Assembly (NCBI GenBank): GCA_003313425.1
Contig: NHZP01000027.1
Location: 248,001 to 312,000, forward strand
Length of the DNA stretch: 64,000 nucleotides
From: Pseudopyrenochaeta lycopersici
Taxonomy: Eukaryota; Ascomycota; Dothideomycetes; Pleosporales; Pseudopyrenochaetaceae
Direction: 5' to 3'
The notes beneath the pieces were generated by a model. The model was given only the letters and a program-made list of their open reading frames with translations, had not been told where the DNA came from and searched no databases. Numbering within the stretch: the first letter of the stretch is position 1; each line of letters starts with the position of its first letter. Of this stretch, positions 23,051 through 37,215 are shown one piece after another. Both the position numbers and the translations under genes were made by a program.

Positions 23051-25470
23051 ACGTCCTTATACTTAAGGTAGTTAGAGTTAAGGTACGTTTACTATTACTA
23101 TTAATTACACTCTCTATTAAAGACTAGCTGCATTACTATAGTAGCTGTAAGGTCGTTATTCTCTAGAAAATAGAGGATAGTCCTCTTATCTTATAGGTAG
23201 TTATTACATTTAACTTTAAGATAATTATACTATTAGTATTTATATTAATAAAATAAGTAAGGTGTTGCAAACAACGCGCTGTGACCTGGGGTACGGTAGG
23301 CTCACGTGCGCGCTGACGTAGGAGCTTACCCTGGAGAGACACGTACTTCTGTGTGCATTCAAGGGCGCGCTCACGTGCGCGCTCACGTGCGCGAACACGT
23401 ACGCGCTCACGCACGCGTACACGCTGCTCACGCTCCTACCGTATAATGGCCCCTGTAATAGGCCGTGCTCAGCTCTCCTTTATATAGCTGGCTCTCCTAA
23501 AGCCTCCTAGACAAAACAGTGGTCCATCTCATAGATTACCTAGGTAACTGTTGCCAAGCTCTCCCTTTTTCCTCCACATAAGGAAAGTATCCTTATTCTG
23601 TTTTACTTAAATAATATATTATACATAGGTCTGTAGTGCAAAAAGACTAGTAGACAATACTATATTATTTATTACGTAGGTCTATTAAGTAGTCTAGTAC
23701 TAGTTTCTATAGTCCTTTACGCATAGTATATAGAGTTTAAGCTACCTCTACGCGCTTATAATAGTCTCTAGCTTCTTCCTCTATAAGAAGCTAGTTAGGG
23801 TTAACATTCTCTTTATTATCCTCCTAATATATTTATTATTTAAGCTAAGTATAAATATCTTGCTTCTTACTATTTATAAGCACAATCTCGCCGTAGGAGT
23901 TAACTTAAAGGTACCCTTATTATACTAGGTCCTAAGTATTAGGTATATAGAAGGCATCTTCCTATATTAATAGTAGCATTATTTAGCGTTATAATATATA
24001 TTTAGGGGTCTTAACTATTAGGGGTTCTAGTGCCTATATTTATCTAGCTTATTAAAGTTTCTAAAGGGCGTCTCTAACGCTTACAGGCTGCTATACTTCC
24101 TTAGCCCTTTCTACCTATTCTTATATTACCTTTATATAATATTTAGAGTAATTATAATATTCCTGTAATATGTCTTACATTACTTATTTAGCTAGAATAA
24201 TTATACTTATTCTCTATGCTATAGCTACTTCCTATTCTGCTAGGGTAAGCGTATTAATATATTATACTTTGTGTATATGTTGTGCGTATAATTAATAGTT
24301 ACGTTCTACTATATCCTTTTCTACTTCTATAAGCGTTAATAGCTTTAGGGTTCCTAATTAATATTAGTTCTAGAAGTTCTCTCTTTTTTATTCTTTTATT
24401 AGGAGTACTATAGTATTACTAAGATCTTCTTCTATATCTTTATAGACTAGAGATAGAGAGCTATTACTCTCTTCTTTATCTTTACTATACTAGGTTCTAA
24501 GGATCCCCTTCTTAGTAGGTTCCTAGTAAGGTAGTAGTAATATCTCTATATCTTAAGCTTTTTCTACTTAAGTTGCGATAACTTCCTATATTTTATTATT
24601 ACTGTTTTCTTCTTCTACGGCCAGTATATTAATCTAGGGGGTTACTTTATTCTTTTATCTACAGTCTTTAGCTATATAGCTTTTTTTATTATAGTTAAAG
24701 CAAGTTATTTCTTTTTTCTTCCTGCTCTTACCTAACTTTCCTCTATTAAAGTTATCTAGATGTATTACTTTAGGGCCCCTAGATATATACTACCTAGGCA
24801 CTCCTTATAGCTAATACTAGTATTATAGGTAACTATTATTTAGCTTATTATAATAGTCCTTCTAGAGTTTCTTATCTTCTTTTGTCTGTCCTAGTAGTTA
24901 TCCTCTAAGTCACACACAGAGCTTATAGAGCGCTATATCTAATTAGATAGTTTTATTAATTAAGTTATCTAGCGTAGTAATACCTATACTAGAGCGTATT
25001 AGTTTAGTTTAGACGTCTGCCTTTAGGCCTTATTTATATATAGTTTTTAGGGTGTTATTATTTTAGTTAGTTTGTCTAGCATACTCTAAAAACTTATTAG
25101 CGTAATTAGCTACAGACTAGGTTTATTACATGTTCTAGATTTTACATTCTATAATAGTAGTCTCGTTTAGTAGTCTAAATACTTATCGTATGCGTGTCTT
25201 AAATTCTCCTATATCTTTAAATATCTTAATTAGCTCTTTTAGTTTAGTTCCTTCGCCTAGGTACTTAACTAAGTAAGGCTTCGCCTACTTAGCAGCTTCG
25301 CCTCTTATATAGCTTATTATAAGTACTGCTTAGTCGTTGTTATCTATAGTAGTTACATTAAACTTAAAGAATAGGTTAAACTAGAGTAGCTATTCTTTAA
25401 GCTTAAATTAATCTCTATAGAAGAGGTCTAGTTTAGTAATAGCGTTACCTAGCCTAGTAGTATAGTAGGC
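23051..25470 (-). pseudogene. gypsy-2 gag remnant
   Basis: Collinear with gypsy-1 gag. The zinc knuckle region at about 24655-24700 keeps the first and last cysteines (CFNYNKKSYIAKDC). It is interrupted at 23263-23578 by a solo LTR. Confidence 0.65.
23263..23578. mobile_element. copia-type solo LTR with tandem CACGTG repeats
   Basis: 316 bp, starting TGTTGCAAACAACG and ending TTCCTCCACA, flanked by the perfect 5-bp duplication TAAGG (23258-23262 and 23579-23583). The uninterrupted sequence is seen in gypsy-1 near 8110. The LTR holds a GC-rich array of gcgcgctcacgt units giving several CACGTG boxes, and it shows little RIP. A related 391-bp copy at 50621-51011 follows a copia pol fragment, which identifies the family. 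Confidence 0.88.
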
Positions 25471-25514
25471 CGCGTTTTCTATATAAGTGTTACTTATCCT
25501 AAGAGTATTTAAAG

Positions 25515-25746
25515 TGTAAAGATCTTTAAAGACTATTAGTAGGGATAGTCTATAAGACTACAAGGTTAGTTCTCTAGGATAGAGTAAGGGACTATATAGA
25601 AGGGGTTTAATACTAAGATAGTAAGAGGGTGCTTCTGTAAAGAGTACTAAGGGTTAAGAATAATTAGTATTACTATTACTATACTATAGAGTATAATATT
25701 AAGTTAAATATAATAAGCTATAAGGGTTTATTGCTGTAATCTATAT
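25515..25746 (-). repeat. gypsy-2 second LTR, left piece
   Basis: Matches 18543-18774 of the intact LTR and is cut within a TA-rich tract by LongLTR copy B; the remainder is at 37548-37695. Confidence 0.85.
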
Positions 25747-26074
25747 TGTGTAGGAACAGAGGCCTCAGCCAACTTCTCCCTTTTGATGGTAGCCTTGCGC
25801 GCAGTGGAAACAACTGAGCATCTCGTGTTGGTTGAGATGGTGAGGTGCGGGGACGGGTAACGAGGTAGACAAGGGTGGATAGGCAACGGTGAATTGAATG
25901 ATCGAGACTCTGTTGAAGCAGGACTTGACAGTACGGCGTGGGTGATACTTAGTAGATTCGATGCCTCCTAAGGAGGTCCTATCTATCTACCTTTATACCT
26001 AGATTTCCTAGCTAAGCCTACCTAACCCTAGCTAAGATGCCCTTAGTAACTACGTTACTAAGTGTATTAGTATA
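25747..26074 (-). repeat. LongLTR copy B 3' LTR
   Basis: 328 bp, matching 37216-37543. Its inner end has RIP-type changes (GTGCATCGGCACA has become GTGTATTAGTATA). Confidence 0.9.
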
Positions 26075-26099
26075 TACCTCCCTTACTTAAGAGCTTTAC

Positions 26100-29000
26100 C
26101 CTATAAAGCTTAGCATCCTATTATAAGAGGTAAAATAAAAGGAAATAATAAAAGAAAAAGGTTAACTTAACCTAAGATAGAATATAAATAACTACAAAGG
26201 AAAGAGATCTTAGACTGTCCCCTAACCTACACCTTATCCTCTTATATCTCTTACTCCTTATCTTCTGTCTCTTAGATTTACTTAACCTTTTAGCTCTAAA
26301 TCCGCTAGCTACGTTAAGTCCCCTTACTTCCCTTACTCCTTCCTAGCTACTAAGTTAACTTCCTAGTAGGCCTAGTCGTTAGTAGTAGGTCCTTATAAAG
26401 CTTGTTATAGGTAACAGGAAGCTTATAAGGGTAAGGAGTTAGCAGCGATATACTTACTAGCGAACTTAATAAGCTTAATAGCAAACCTACTAATAAGGTT
26501 CTACTATAAGGGCGACAAGTACTTAGAGATACTATTCGTTAGTTAAGCGCATTAGGCTAAGCTCGTTCCTTCTAGCTTAATTTATTAAAGAGTTGCGATA
26601 AGGCTATATCCTTATTAACCTCTCTATTGTAAACGTACTATTTACTTATCTAAGCTAGGTGCTTTCTATTATTAAAGAAGTAGGACTAAGAAGGAATATT
26701 ACTATCTAATTAATACGCAGCCTCTTTATATATCTTAATAATCTCTTAGTAACGTTTTACTATCCTTATAGTATCTTTTTAGCTAGCTTAGATTTCTACT
26801 ATAATATCTTTATAGGTACTTATATCTAGGTTAAAGATATCGTGTATAGCGTCTTAAATAATAGGGTCGTCCTACCTAATAAGGCTACCTACTACTTATA
26901 AGATAGGATAACTATATATAGGTTGCGTAGCACCTAGGAAAGGCTATTTAATACCTCTATATTTATTTAGGTAACTAGAGGGCGTGTATAAGGCCTTAGT
27001 AAAGTGCTAATAAGTAGTTATAATTAATTAGTAGCTGCCTATCTTAGGAACCTCTATAGTTTCTATATTATTATTAACTTTTACGTACTAAGGTAGCATA
27101 GTTTGTTATTTAATAGTAGATAGTCTAGTTAAGCTATAAGGCAGGCGTAGATCTAAAATTCTTACCTTACCTTATTTATATAGCTGCTTTATCTATTATA
27201 CGTTAGGCTACTTCTCTCTTAGTTCTTATAAGAAGTGTGTAGTATTACTCTATAATTTAATTAGCCCTGTGCTATTATCTTAACCTAAGTTCTCGCGCTA
27301 TTCTTAGTAACTATTAATAATATTATAGAAGCCTAGTAATATCTTAGTATAGTTATATTCGTCCTTATTATTAAAAGAGATACTACCTTAAATTATGTCT
27401 ACCCTACGTTTAGAGTAAACTGCTTAAGTAATGTTAAGATTAACGTAGTAGAAGTAAGTCTTATTACCTAGTTTTATATATTTAGCGTAGTATAGGTATA
27501 AGATAAGGTAAGGCTCTCTTTAAATAGCTATATAGATTAGGTAATATTTAAGATCTCTACGGACTAGCTGCTGCGGTAATAAGTAATACATCGTACGCCC
27601 CTAACTAAGGTTATCTTTGCTACTAATCTAGCGAGTATAGTAGTTATATATCTTAAAGCTTTTATTAATAATTTTAACTAGTTCCTTATTCTTCTAGATC
27701 TAGCTAAAGACGTTATAGATAATACTCTCTATTTATTTAAATTTATTAATTAAAGGTTAAAGCTTTATTATCTTTATAAATACTTCCTAGTTAATATTAG
27801 GTGTAGTCTAAACAGGCCTATATTAGTAGCTCTTAAGATCCTTATAAGTGCAGCTACTTTAGTGTAACTTTATAAAAAGGACTTATATAACTAAGTTAGC
27901 TTAATATTCTCTAATCTTGTCTTTGCAGAGGTATAAGATAAGTAAGACTTCCTAGATCTAATAGTAGTTTATACTGTAATAGAATACCCCTACGTAAGAA
28001 GTAATATAGGTAGAGTAAAAGTAATAGATATAATTAGGATTAAGTACGCAGTTACCTTACTTATCTAATAGTTAACTGTAGTTAATAGTCTTATAGTACT
28101 ATTCCTCTAAGAGCTTAAACTACTTCTAGATTTTAACTTTCCTATATAGCTTTATTTATAAAAGTATCTTAGCTATAATAGATTTCTTATTCTTACACCT
28201 GTAAGAAGTATATAGGGCGAAAGCTAGAATAATAGAATCTTCTTATCCTTTAATACTTTCTAGGATATCTAGGTTCGCGTTAAGCGCTTTAAGCGTCCCT
28301 GCTTAGCTGTCTCTAAATTAAGTAGCTGCGCGAGTTTACCTTAAGCTAATTAGTCCTAGGACTAATTAGATTAATCGTAATTAGTTACCTAGATATATAA
28401 TATCTTTTCTTAAGGTTGCCCTAATATTATTTAATTAGATTAGTTCTGCCTTTAGATAAAAAGTAAGTTAAGAGGACTAGATAATCTTATTAATAGACGC
28501 GTACTATAAATACTAATAGCTCTTAATTAATCGCGACCTACTTTAGAGTTACTAAGGCTTAATAGGTAACTATACACCTAGGCTGCCTTAGTAGGAGGAC
28601 TAACTTAATTACCTACTTAATCTTACAGCTTTAATAGCGCGAATCTAAGGGATAATAAGCCTGCACGTATATATCTAGAGCCCTTATTTAATAAGCTATT
28701 AATTATCTTTTATAACTATATTAGCGCGCGTCTTACTTAAATATTTAAGCTTCTTAAACTATTTTAGTACTCCTTTCTAGAATAGGTGCTTATTATTATT
28801 CTTGCGCGTATAAGTATAAACGTCTGTGTTACCTTTTTAGACCTTATTCTTAGTAGCTAACGCCCTTAAGTTCTTATTATCCTATAACTAAGTTATATAG
28901 GTAGGGATTATTTATAGCGTTGCTTTCGTGTTACTAATATTAGTTATATTTATAAACTTATTTTAACGCCTCTTTAGATCTTAGAGTTATAAGATAAGTT

Positions 29001-29700
29001 CTGTGTTAAGGTATAGTGCGAGGTTTATAATCTTAACCTGTCGTAGGAGGAATATAAGGTTAGTAACTCCTAAATAGCTGTATATAACTAAACTTATATG
29101 TACAGTAATAACCTAATTAAAAAGAGGCCTGTGTAAGCTCTTAAGGTAGCTTATAGCTAATTGCAGCTTATTACTTTACTTAGCTTAATAGTCCTAAATA
29201 TCTTTAACTATAGGAAACTAGGCGTTAAACTAGTGTATACCTCTAAATTTAGCTATAAGGGCTGCGTTGTTCTTAAATACCTAAGCAGCCGCACTAACTA
29301 GGTTAAGGAGTTTGTTAACGTATAAGCTGTAAGAGATTATCTACTTAGTTACTATATGTTTCTGAACGTGCGATGGTTGCTTAACTAGCTCCTTGTAGAA
29401 GTCTTTAAACGTGGTCCTGCCCTTCTAAGGTACGACGTATTATCTGTAATTCTAGAAATTAATACTGTAGTTAGGCACACGCGTAATTTGCTGCGTTAAT
29501 TAAGGCTAGTTAGATATATTTAATTAAGTTGCTAACTTATCTAATAAGCCTAGAGTTTAAGGCGGCAGTAGGAGTTTTAGCATAACAGATTATTAAGGTA
29601 GAGTGCCTAGTAGGTCTCTCCTAGAACTGCTTATAATTATTTACTTAGTTAAACTAGTTTATAAAATATAGTAGTGTCTAGTAAAGGTTAATAGTTAGCT
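26100..29700 (-). pseudogene. LongLTR accessory ORF, possible 2OG-Fe(II)/JmjC-like protein
   Basis: About 3.5 kb of degraded coding sequence downstream of integrase and before the 3' LTR. Comparing this copy with copy A (16960-18542 plus 37696-39640) and reading through RIP stops, I see the phrase TYFxYVNLNI at 27439-27447 (minus). With RIP-type changes reversed it has an H-x-D centre, and is followed by GVDIIxGSISF and a GF(H/Y)NII segment. Further on comes LPYSLARxS, probably LPHG..R originally (copy A 38720-38740). This order, HxD then GS, then distal His and Arg, matches double-stranded beta-helix dioxygenase-type proteins and an uncharacterised ascomycete family. The role in the element is unknown. 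The domain call is an inference from damaged sequence. Confidence 0.45.
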
Positions 29701-29989
29701 GCTAGTAAGATGTTAATTATTAAAAAAGGGAAGCAACAAGCTTCGCAGGCAGGGTTTTTATCCTTTCGTTGCTGTATATTATTTCTTAACCTTACTTTTA
29801 CCTACACTAATTATAATAGGTAATTTTTATTACTTTTTAACTATTTATTTTGTTATTAGTAGTTATAAACGTAAAGTTAGCGTATTAGCTAATTACAGGG
29901 TTTCCTAGGTTACGCTAGTTGCACCTAGGGCGGATCCTAATTAGCTAATACCTACGCTAGGTATCTAAAATTTATATCTACAACAGCTT

Positions 29990-32900
29990 ACTACCTATTT
30001 ATTTCCTATTATATTGTAAATATATAAGGTAATTTTACTTACTTATATTACCTTCCCCTCTCTTACTTAGAGACTTTTAGCAGTCCCTTAGCCTGCGATA
30101 GTTTGTCTTTAGATGTTATATTAGATTTAGAATCTATAAATTCTTTAGAATACGCCTCTTTCTCTATTATTATTAACCTCCTTAGTATAACTTAGACTAA
30201 TATATAGTTTAGGTAGGTTACTATATCTAATATTATAACTAAGTCTTAATTAACTAATTTTCTAGATTTAAGGTTTTGTAGGCAACCTTCCTCTACTTTA
30301 GGCTTGTTATTGCCTAGTTTATCTTAAGACTAGTTAAACTAAGCTAGTAGTTCTTAAAAGAGGTGTACTTTATCCTATAATAATAGTTCTTATAATTTTA
30401 TTCTTCTTTAGTCTTTAGTAGCTATATTTAATAAGTCTCTCTAGATAAATAGCTTTAAATAATAACCTAGCGTAGTATAGGTAAACCTTAATCTATTAAG
30501 GTTTTTAAGTCTATAGGTACCTTAATCTTTAAATACTTCTAAGATTTAATATAGACCTAACTATCTTATAGTTAGTTTTCTTAACCTAGACATATTAATC
30601 TTACGTATTAAATCCTATAGCAGGACTAAGTCTCTATCTTTTATCTCTTATTATTTAATTTCTTTGCAATTATCCTAGTATTCCTTTTTTGCTGCACGTA
30701 TTTACTTAGTTTTTATAACTGCCTCTTTAATAAGCTAGTCTCTAAGGTTAATCTGTATTACTTATACTATAAGAAGATATTCTTTATTATAGATTTAGTA
30801 GAAAGGAAGTGTCTGCTAAGTTAGTAAGGTTAGCTTAATTAGTAGGACTAGGTTTTGTCTAGTAATAAGTTAGAAGGCTGAATACCTAGTTTATTCCGAG
30901 ATTAGTATCCTGTCTGCTAATAACACAGCTAGGAGATTTATAACCTATAATCCTAGTAACTTAGTAAGCGTATTTATAATTAGTTTATAACCTCCTTTAA
31001 CTTTACTTATTACTTAAGGGTTATAGGCTAATAATTAGACGCGCCTAATCTTGTATATCTTAGTGAGGGCTATAATAACTTTAGTAAAATTAGGTCCTCT
31101 ATCTACTATTAATTTCCTTGTTATACTCTACCTGTATATAATTTCTTTATAGATAAACTTCGTAATAGTTAAGGACTTATTATTAGGGATTGCGCGACCT
31201 TTAACCTATCTAGATAGGTATTCCCTAGCGAGGACTAGAAATCTCTTTCTATTTTGCTCTAGCATATAAACTAGGGTTAATTGCGATTATTTTCTATAGC
31301 GCGTAACTATAGGTATTAGTAAGCATATCTACTATGCGCTTAGAAGATCTTAGTTAGCATTCTTTATAGGCTAATATTTAAAGCTTAACGTTGCTGTATA
31401 TACTTTTCTACTAATACCTTTGTGCTATTATACTATACACGCCTGTAACGCCTTAATATCTAATAACTTTATAGACGTCGCTTATAGCTACTGCTTATAA
31501 GTTAGAGTTATTAACTACCCTATAGACTATAATATTTTATAATATTTTTCTAAATAGATAGCTATCTCTAACAAAGAAGTTTATAGCTTTCTTTTTCTAT
31601 GCCTAAAGTTCCTTCTTTATAAGATTAAGTAGAAGTTTTAGTAATAGAAGGAATTAGGCGATTTCCTCTAAAGTATTTAAGTATTTATTCTTTAAGGCTT
31701 ATCTTTAAATAAGTAGCGCCTTATCTATCGCGCTAATTAGGTGTTTAAGGTATTCCTCTAAATTATCCTCTATCTAATCTAGTAGTTCCTATCTATTAGG
31801 TTTTAAATACTGCTATAATACGTTAGCTACTACGTGCTTTTTACTAGGCACGTGTTTAATATTAAATTCTTATATAAGAATTATAGCTATCTATCTATTT
31901 ATAACAGATCTTAGTGTCTTAGCTAATAATTAGTTTAACTACACGATTAACATCTACGTATCTATCTTAATTATAAAGTTCTGCCTATATAGCTAAGTTC
32001 TAAATTTCTTTAGTGCCTAAAGCACTGCCCTATATTTAAGCTTAGTTAAATGCGACTAACTTTTAGCTTGTAACTATATTATACTTTTAAACTAATAAGG
32101 ATAGTACTTCCTACCTTTACCTTCCTATTTAAGTACAGCTCCTGCACCTTCTTTACTTTTATTAACCCTAAGGTAGAATCTCTATCTATATTTATAATCT
32201 AGGCTAGCTAATATAGAAGTATTAGTAATTTTATCTTTTAGATCCTATATTACTTCTTATTATAGTAATTCTTATATCTATTCTATTTTATTTTATAAGA
32301 GAGTAAATAATAGTTTTACTTAAATAGTAAAACTTAGTACCTAGATATGATAATAGACACATATTCTAAGGAACATCTGTACTTCCTTTACGTTCCTGTA
32401 TTTAAGCTATTCTTAAATCTTAGCTACTTTCTAGTAATCTAGGTGCCTTCCTTTAGTACCTACTTTATATCTAATAACACCTAGCCTGTCTATTCCCTAG
32501 TAATACTTTATTCCTAAGACTATAGCCCTAGCTCTTTTAATATTAGTAAGTACCTTATCTAGCTGTTAGATATGTTCTAGCATGTATCTTTAAACTCCTA
32601 GTAATACTTCTTTATTATTATACGTTAATTTTAAGCTACTATACGTAATATTATCTAGGAATAGCGTAGTATAAGGCTAATATCTAATTAGGATTTTTAT
32701 TATTATCTGCTAAAAAGCACTAACTAAGTTTATAGCTCCTTAAACTATTATGTATAATCTTAATAACCTAATTAGCGTCTAGAATATAGTTATATCTCTA
32801 CTATTAGAGTAAAGTATAATTTAATTATATCCTAAAAATAGATCTATAAGAGAGAAGATCTTACATCTAGTAAATTATTTTAAGAATTTATTAGCTATTA

Positions 32901-34400
32901 GTAGGAGATTTATATCCTGTATTAAAACCTTATTTATATAAACTACGTTATTAATAAGCTAGTACTTTTTATCTTTTTTAGTAACTAGGAGCTATAGGTT
33001 CTTATACTAACTATTACACTATTTAAGGGTTCTTTAGTTAATTCTTTCTTAAAATATTACTACTACCTCTTCCTTAATCCCTCTTAGTATAAGAAAAGAC
33101 TTAACCTACTATACTTTATAAGGTATTATCTTTATCTTATATAGTAGGCACACGTCTTTACTAATCCTTCCTAATTTAGTAAAGGTAAAGGCTATTACTA
33201 CTTCTTAATTTATTAATATATCTAGTATTAACTACTTTTCTTAGGCCCGTAGGGATCTAAGCTTTAGTTAATTTATTTATTTAGAAGTAAGGCAAGACTC
33301 TCGTAGAAAATCTGCGTAATATTATTTAAAGAGATAATTAGAAGGTCCTAGGCTAAGTCCTTTTAGGCTTAAGTAAAGTAACTAGTTCTTAACTGCGATT
33401 TCTAGCTAGTCTTCCCTTCTAAATTCTATTAGTTCTAGAGGGCGCGGCTTATTAATTAGCCTAACTTTGTCTACTACCTTCTTATATATCGTATTAACTT
33501 GCAACTACTATCTTTACTAGCTCTAAGTTTAGTAGTTTAGTTTACACATAATACTTTTAAAGCTTACTTCTAGACTAGCTGTCGCGTTTAACAAGATAAG
33601 TTATAACGCAGTATAGTTTTTTCGTGCTTATAACTTACTTCTGTCTTATATAGTAAATAAGTGCGAAAAGTCTCTAAAATCTAACTTATTATTAATAAGA
33701 TAGACTTCCTAGTAATACTTAGCTTAAGCGATATCGCTAATATCTTTATTTTCTAGGGTGTTAATATTAGTATACGAACGCACTTCCCCTATCTATACGC
33801 TCGCATCTAGTTTTCTAAGTTATTAGAATCTACTACTACTATACTTAGGTAAAAGGGCGTTAGATCTAATGCTAAGAAGACTACGTTCCTCGTTCTATCC
33901 TTAGAGATTATTTAATACGTAACCTAACTATATACGTTATACTAGATAGCTAACTTTACTATAGAATACTAGAGATTACTAAAGATAGCTAACCTTATTA
34001 GATTAGCTATTATTTAGAAGTGCGTCTTTATAACAACCTCCCCTACTTTAACTAGGACGTTCTAAGCTATGCTAACAAAGGTATTAGTATCTCCTATTAT
34101 ACTTATAATTCTATTTATCTATCGAGGATATTACTCTATAGCCTTATAGACAATACTTAAAGGTTATACTATACTTAATCTTAAGAGGTTTATTTACGAA
34201 CCTGTGTTAATAAGATATTTAACTGCGTTCCTATTAAATAATACCTAATAAACAGGAAGGTCGTAATACATTAGTTTTATTCCTCTAAGCCTTTCCTACG
34301 TAGCTACCCTCTTTACTATAACTTTATCCCTATTAATCTAGGTATTAGACTTACTATTAATAATATATTACTACTACGCGTTATATATAGTTATAATTAC
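29990..34400 (-). pseudogene. LongLTR copy B pol remnant
   Basis: Minus strand. A protease-like region (about 34060-34330) is followed by reverse transcriptase (about 32580-33020), where the frame reads VTKKDKKYxLIN, a DLFxGYxxxTL phrase and FLDNIT, from an F(I/L)DDI active-site box after GAT to AAT change. The integrase lies at about 30700-31400. The reverse transcriptase resembles the fungal gypsy subgroup with FIDD rather than YLDD boxes, distinct from gypsy-1 and gypsy-2. Confidence 0.65.
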
Positions 34401-36980
34401 GTTACATTTTAATACTTAGGGTTTAGGTTCCTTATATTTATTAGGGTTTAGATAGTTCTAGCTAATTATAAAGCTTCCTAGGTTAAGCTTAGTACACTTA
34501 GGGTAGCTCCTAATTAGCTAGCTTACTAAAACTATTACGTTTACTTCTATAGAGCGTTTCTTAGTCCCTTCTTCTACCTAAAGGAGCTTTCTAACCTAGC
34601 CTTTAATATTATTCTGCCTAAGTAAGTCTCTTATAGTTAATCCTTGTACTTTTTACTTTAAGATAGCTAATATAATCCTAGATAGTTAGTAGATTTCTAG
34701 GCTTTATTCTTTCTTATAAGTCTCTTAGAATTAAACCTTCTTTTCTTTACCTTAATACGCGTAATTAACAGGTAGCTTAAGGTAATCTAGTATCTAATAG
34801 GGTAGTAGCTTAGCAGTAACTATTACTCCTCTATGCAGCATTATAACAGGCACGCCTATAGATCCTATATCGTGTATAACCTTATTACCCTTATATCTTT
34901 ATCTTAGAGTAGGCGTAGCTAAAGCAGTTAGCCCTTTCTCTATAAATTAGCTTAGCTCTTTATTTTAGTTTCCTAGTAGTTATATAGCTAAAATCTTTTA
35001 TAGCTATATAAGCTTTTATATCTTACCTTAGTAAATATATTCTAGAGTTTTATCTTTACTTAGTATTACTTTTTAACTAGCTGTATAGACTTCCGCAGTT
35101 TCTAGGAGGTCCTTAGGAAATACCCCTATAATAATATTATTACTATCTATATAGTTAAGACTTATAACTAAGCTATAATGTTGCTAGTTAAGTATATAAT
35201 TTTCCTAGAAGTTATAAAACTTATCTTCTATATCTATCTTAGTTCCTGCGCTAAGGATTTCTGTAACGCTGTTAGCTGCTAGGTTCTCTTATTATTAACT
35301 TTATCCTAAGTTCCTTACCCTTACGCGTAAGTCTATTCCTCTAAACATATCTAGTCTTACTACTAAAGCTAGCTAGTCTAGTACATCCTTAGGTACTTTA
35401 AAGAATTCTATAACTTTCTTTTTTAGCTAGCTAAGCTAAAAGCTTAGTAGAATAGACTTAGTAATTTCTCTAAGCTTTTTATGTAATAGTCTAAAATAAT
35501 AGATCCTGTAGTTATCTTCTTTTATAAAGAAAGTAGATACCTAGCCTAATAAGATAAGCTCGCGGTATATATTGTAATCTTAAACTAGATAAGCTGCTAA
35601 GCTATACATATTGTATGTAAGGCGTTATTCTCGCCCTTATACCTACGTAGAGCCTTATCTCTAATTAACATTTAGAGGTATATTAGTTATATAACTTTTA
35701 TTATTTTAATTATAATATATTTATTAGCGTAGTTATAATAGTACTTATTATTATACTACATAATTAAGGAAGTATGCGTAATTTACAACAGACTAGAGGG
35801 CTTTCGTAATAGCCTTATTTTAGTTTATAACCTTAGTTAACTTAGTAATATTAATTCTAACGTCTTTAAAGGCTTATATAAGATCTATTACTTTATTATT
35901 AACCTTAGGTAGTTAAGGCCCTTTCTTCTTTTTAACTACTTTTCTTACCTCTTCTAAAGCTAAGGAGGAGGTTTTACGCAAGATAGTGTTATGTTAACTA
36001 AGTAATTATTATTCTATAGCAGCTACCTCCTTTAGTTCCTCTTTTTACTAGTATATCTTCCTTATAAACTTATAGATACTTTCTATATAGTAGGTTTCTA
36101 AACGCCTTCCTTCTAGGCTGTTAGGCATCCTAATAAGTATATCTTCTCTATCCTTAGTAGGCAGGCCTTAGTAGAATAGGTAGCCTTTTTCTTTCTTAGA
36201 TATATTTCCTAACTTAATATAGGCTTCTATATAAATAAGGAAGTTAGCGTAATAGCTAGGTAAGCTAGAGAACTGCAGCGCTAATTAAGTAATATAATCC
36301 TTAAGGTACGCACGTGTTCCTAATTTAGTACTTTTATCCTTATCTTTCTAGTATTCCTTAATAAGCTCTTAAAGGCCTTCCTAATCTCTCTCTTTAAACT
36401 TAAGAGATCTTTTAATAAAGTTACTATATTTATTATTATAGAAGTTAGGAAGTACGCAGAGTCTCTCCTCTTAATTAAGACCTCTATTTTCTGCGTAGTA
36501 GTTATAGCTTTTAAGGAACTTAGTCGCGTTAGTTCTGTTAAATACTAGGCTAGTGCCGTGCCTTATAGGTAGTAATACGTTTCTCCTGCTTATATTTAGG
36601 GTAGTTAGTATATCTATTATCTATTTCTTTCTTATTTAACTTAGGGTCTTAATATCTTTTGTCTTATTATTACTAGCTCGCTTAGGCGCAGGCGTAAGGG
36701 TAGCTAGTAAGTGCTCCTCCTTATCTAATATCTTAATAGCTATTTGTAGAGTTTCTCTATAGTAACTAAGTTTAGATAGAAATTTCTTATAGGTTAACTT
36801 GCTAGTTAATATTTAGACTTAGATTCTTAGTTTACTAGGTATTTTATATTTTTATTTAATTAGTTGTCTATAGGACTTAGCATTTTTCTCCTTAATACTT
36901 AGTACCTTAAACTTAAACTTAACGGCTTTAATCCTTTGTTAGTTCCTGTCTGATAACTAATTTCTTACTTACTTAATTCC
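34401..36980 (-). pseudogene. LongLTR copy B gag-like region
   Basis: RIP-mutated coding-type sequence upstream of pol on the minus strand. I could not identify a clear CCHC knuckle; assignment as gag is by position only. Confidence 0.4.
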
Positions 36981-37215
36981 TAATAACTTACTAATAACTA
37001 ATAACTAACTATATATTCTTTTTATATATATTATTATGCGTATCTTAAATAAAAGGCTACTAGTAAGCCTTACTTAAAGCTTAAAAATTACTTATCTAGA
37101 TTAGTCTTAGGGTTATTTTTACTCCTTTCTATTATTTTCTAATAGCAGCAGCTTAGGGGATCTTAAGGTTACACTAAGAAGTTAATAAAATTTAGCCTCT
37201 TAGGCTTCGCTAATT

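Noticed and set aside
23163..23431. Two overlapping minus-strand frames rich in Arg-Glu and Val-Ser-Ala-His repeats
   Set aside because: They are translations of the GC-rich tandem array in the copia LTR; the same happens at 50590-50943.
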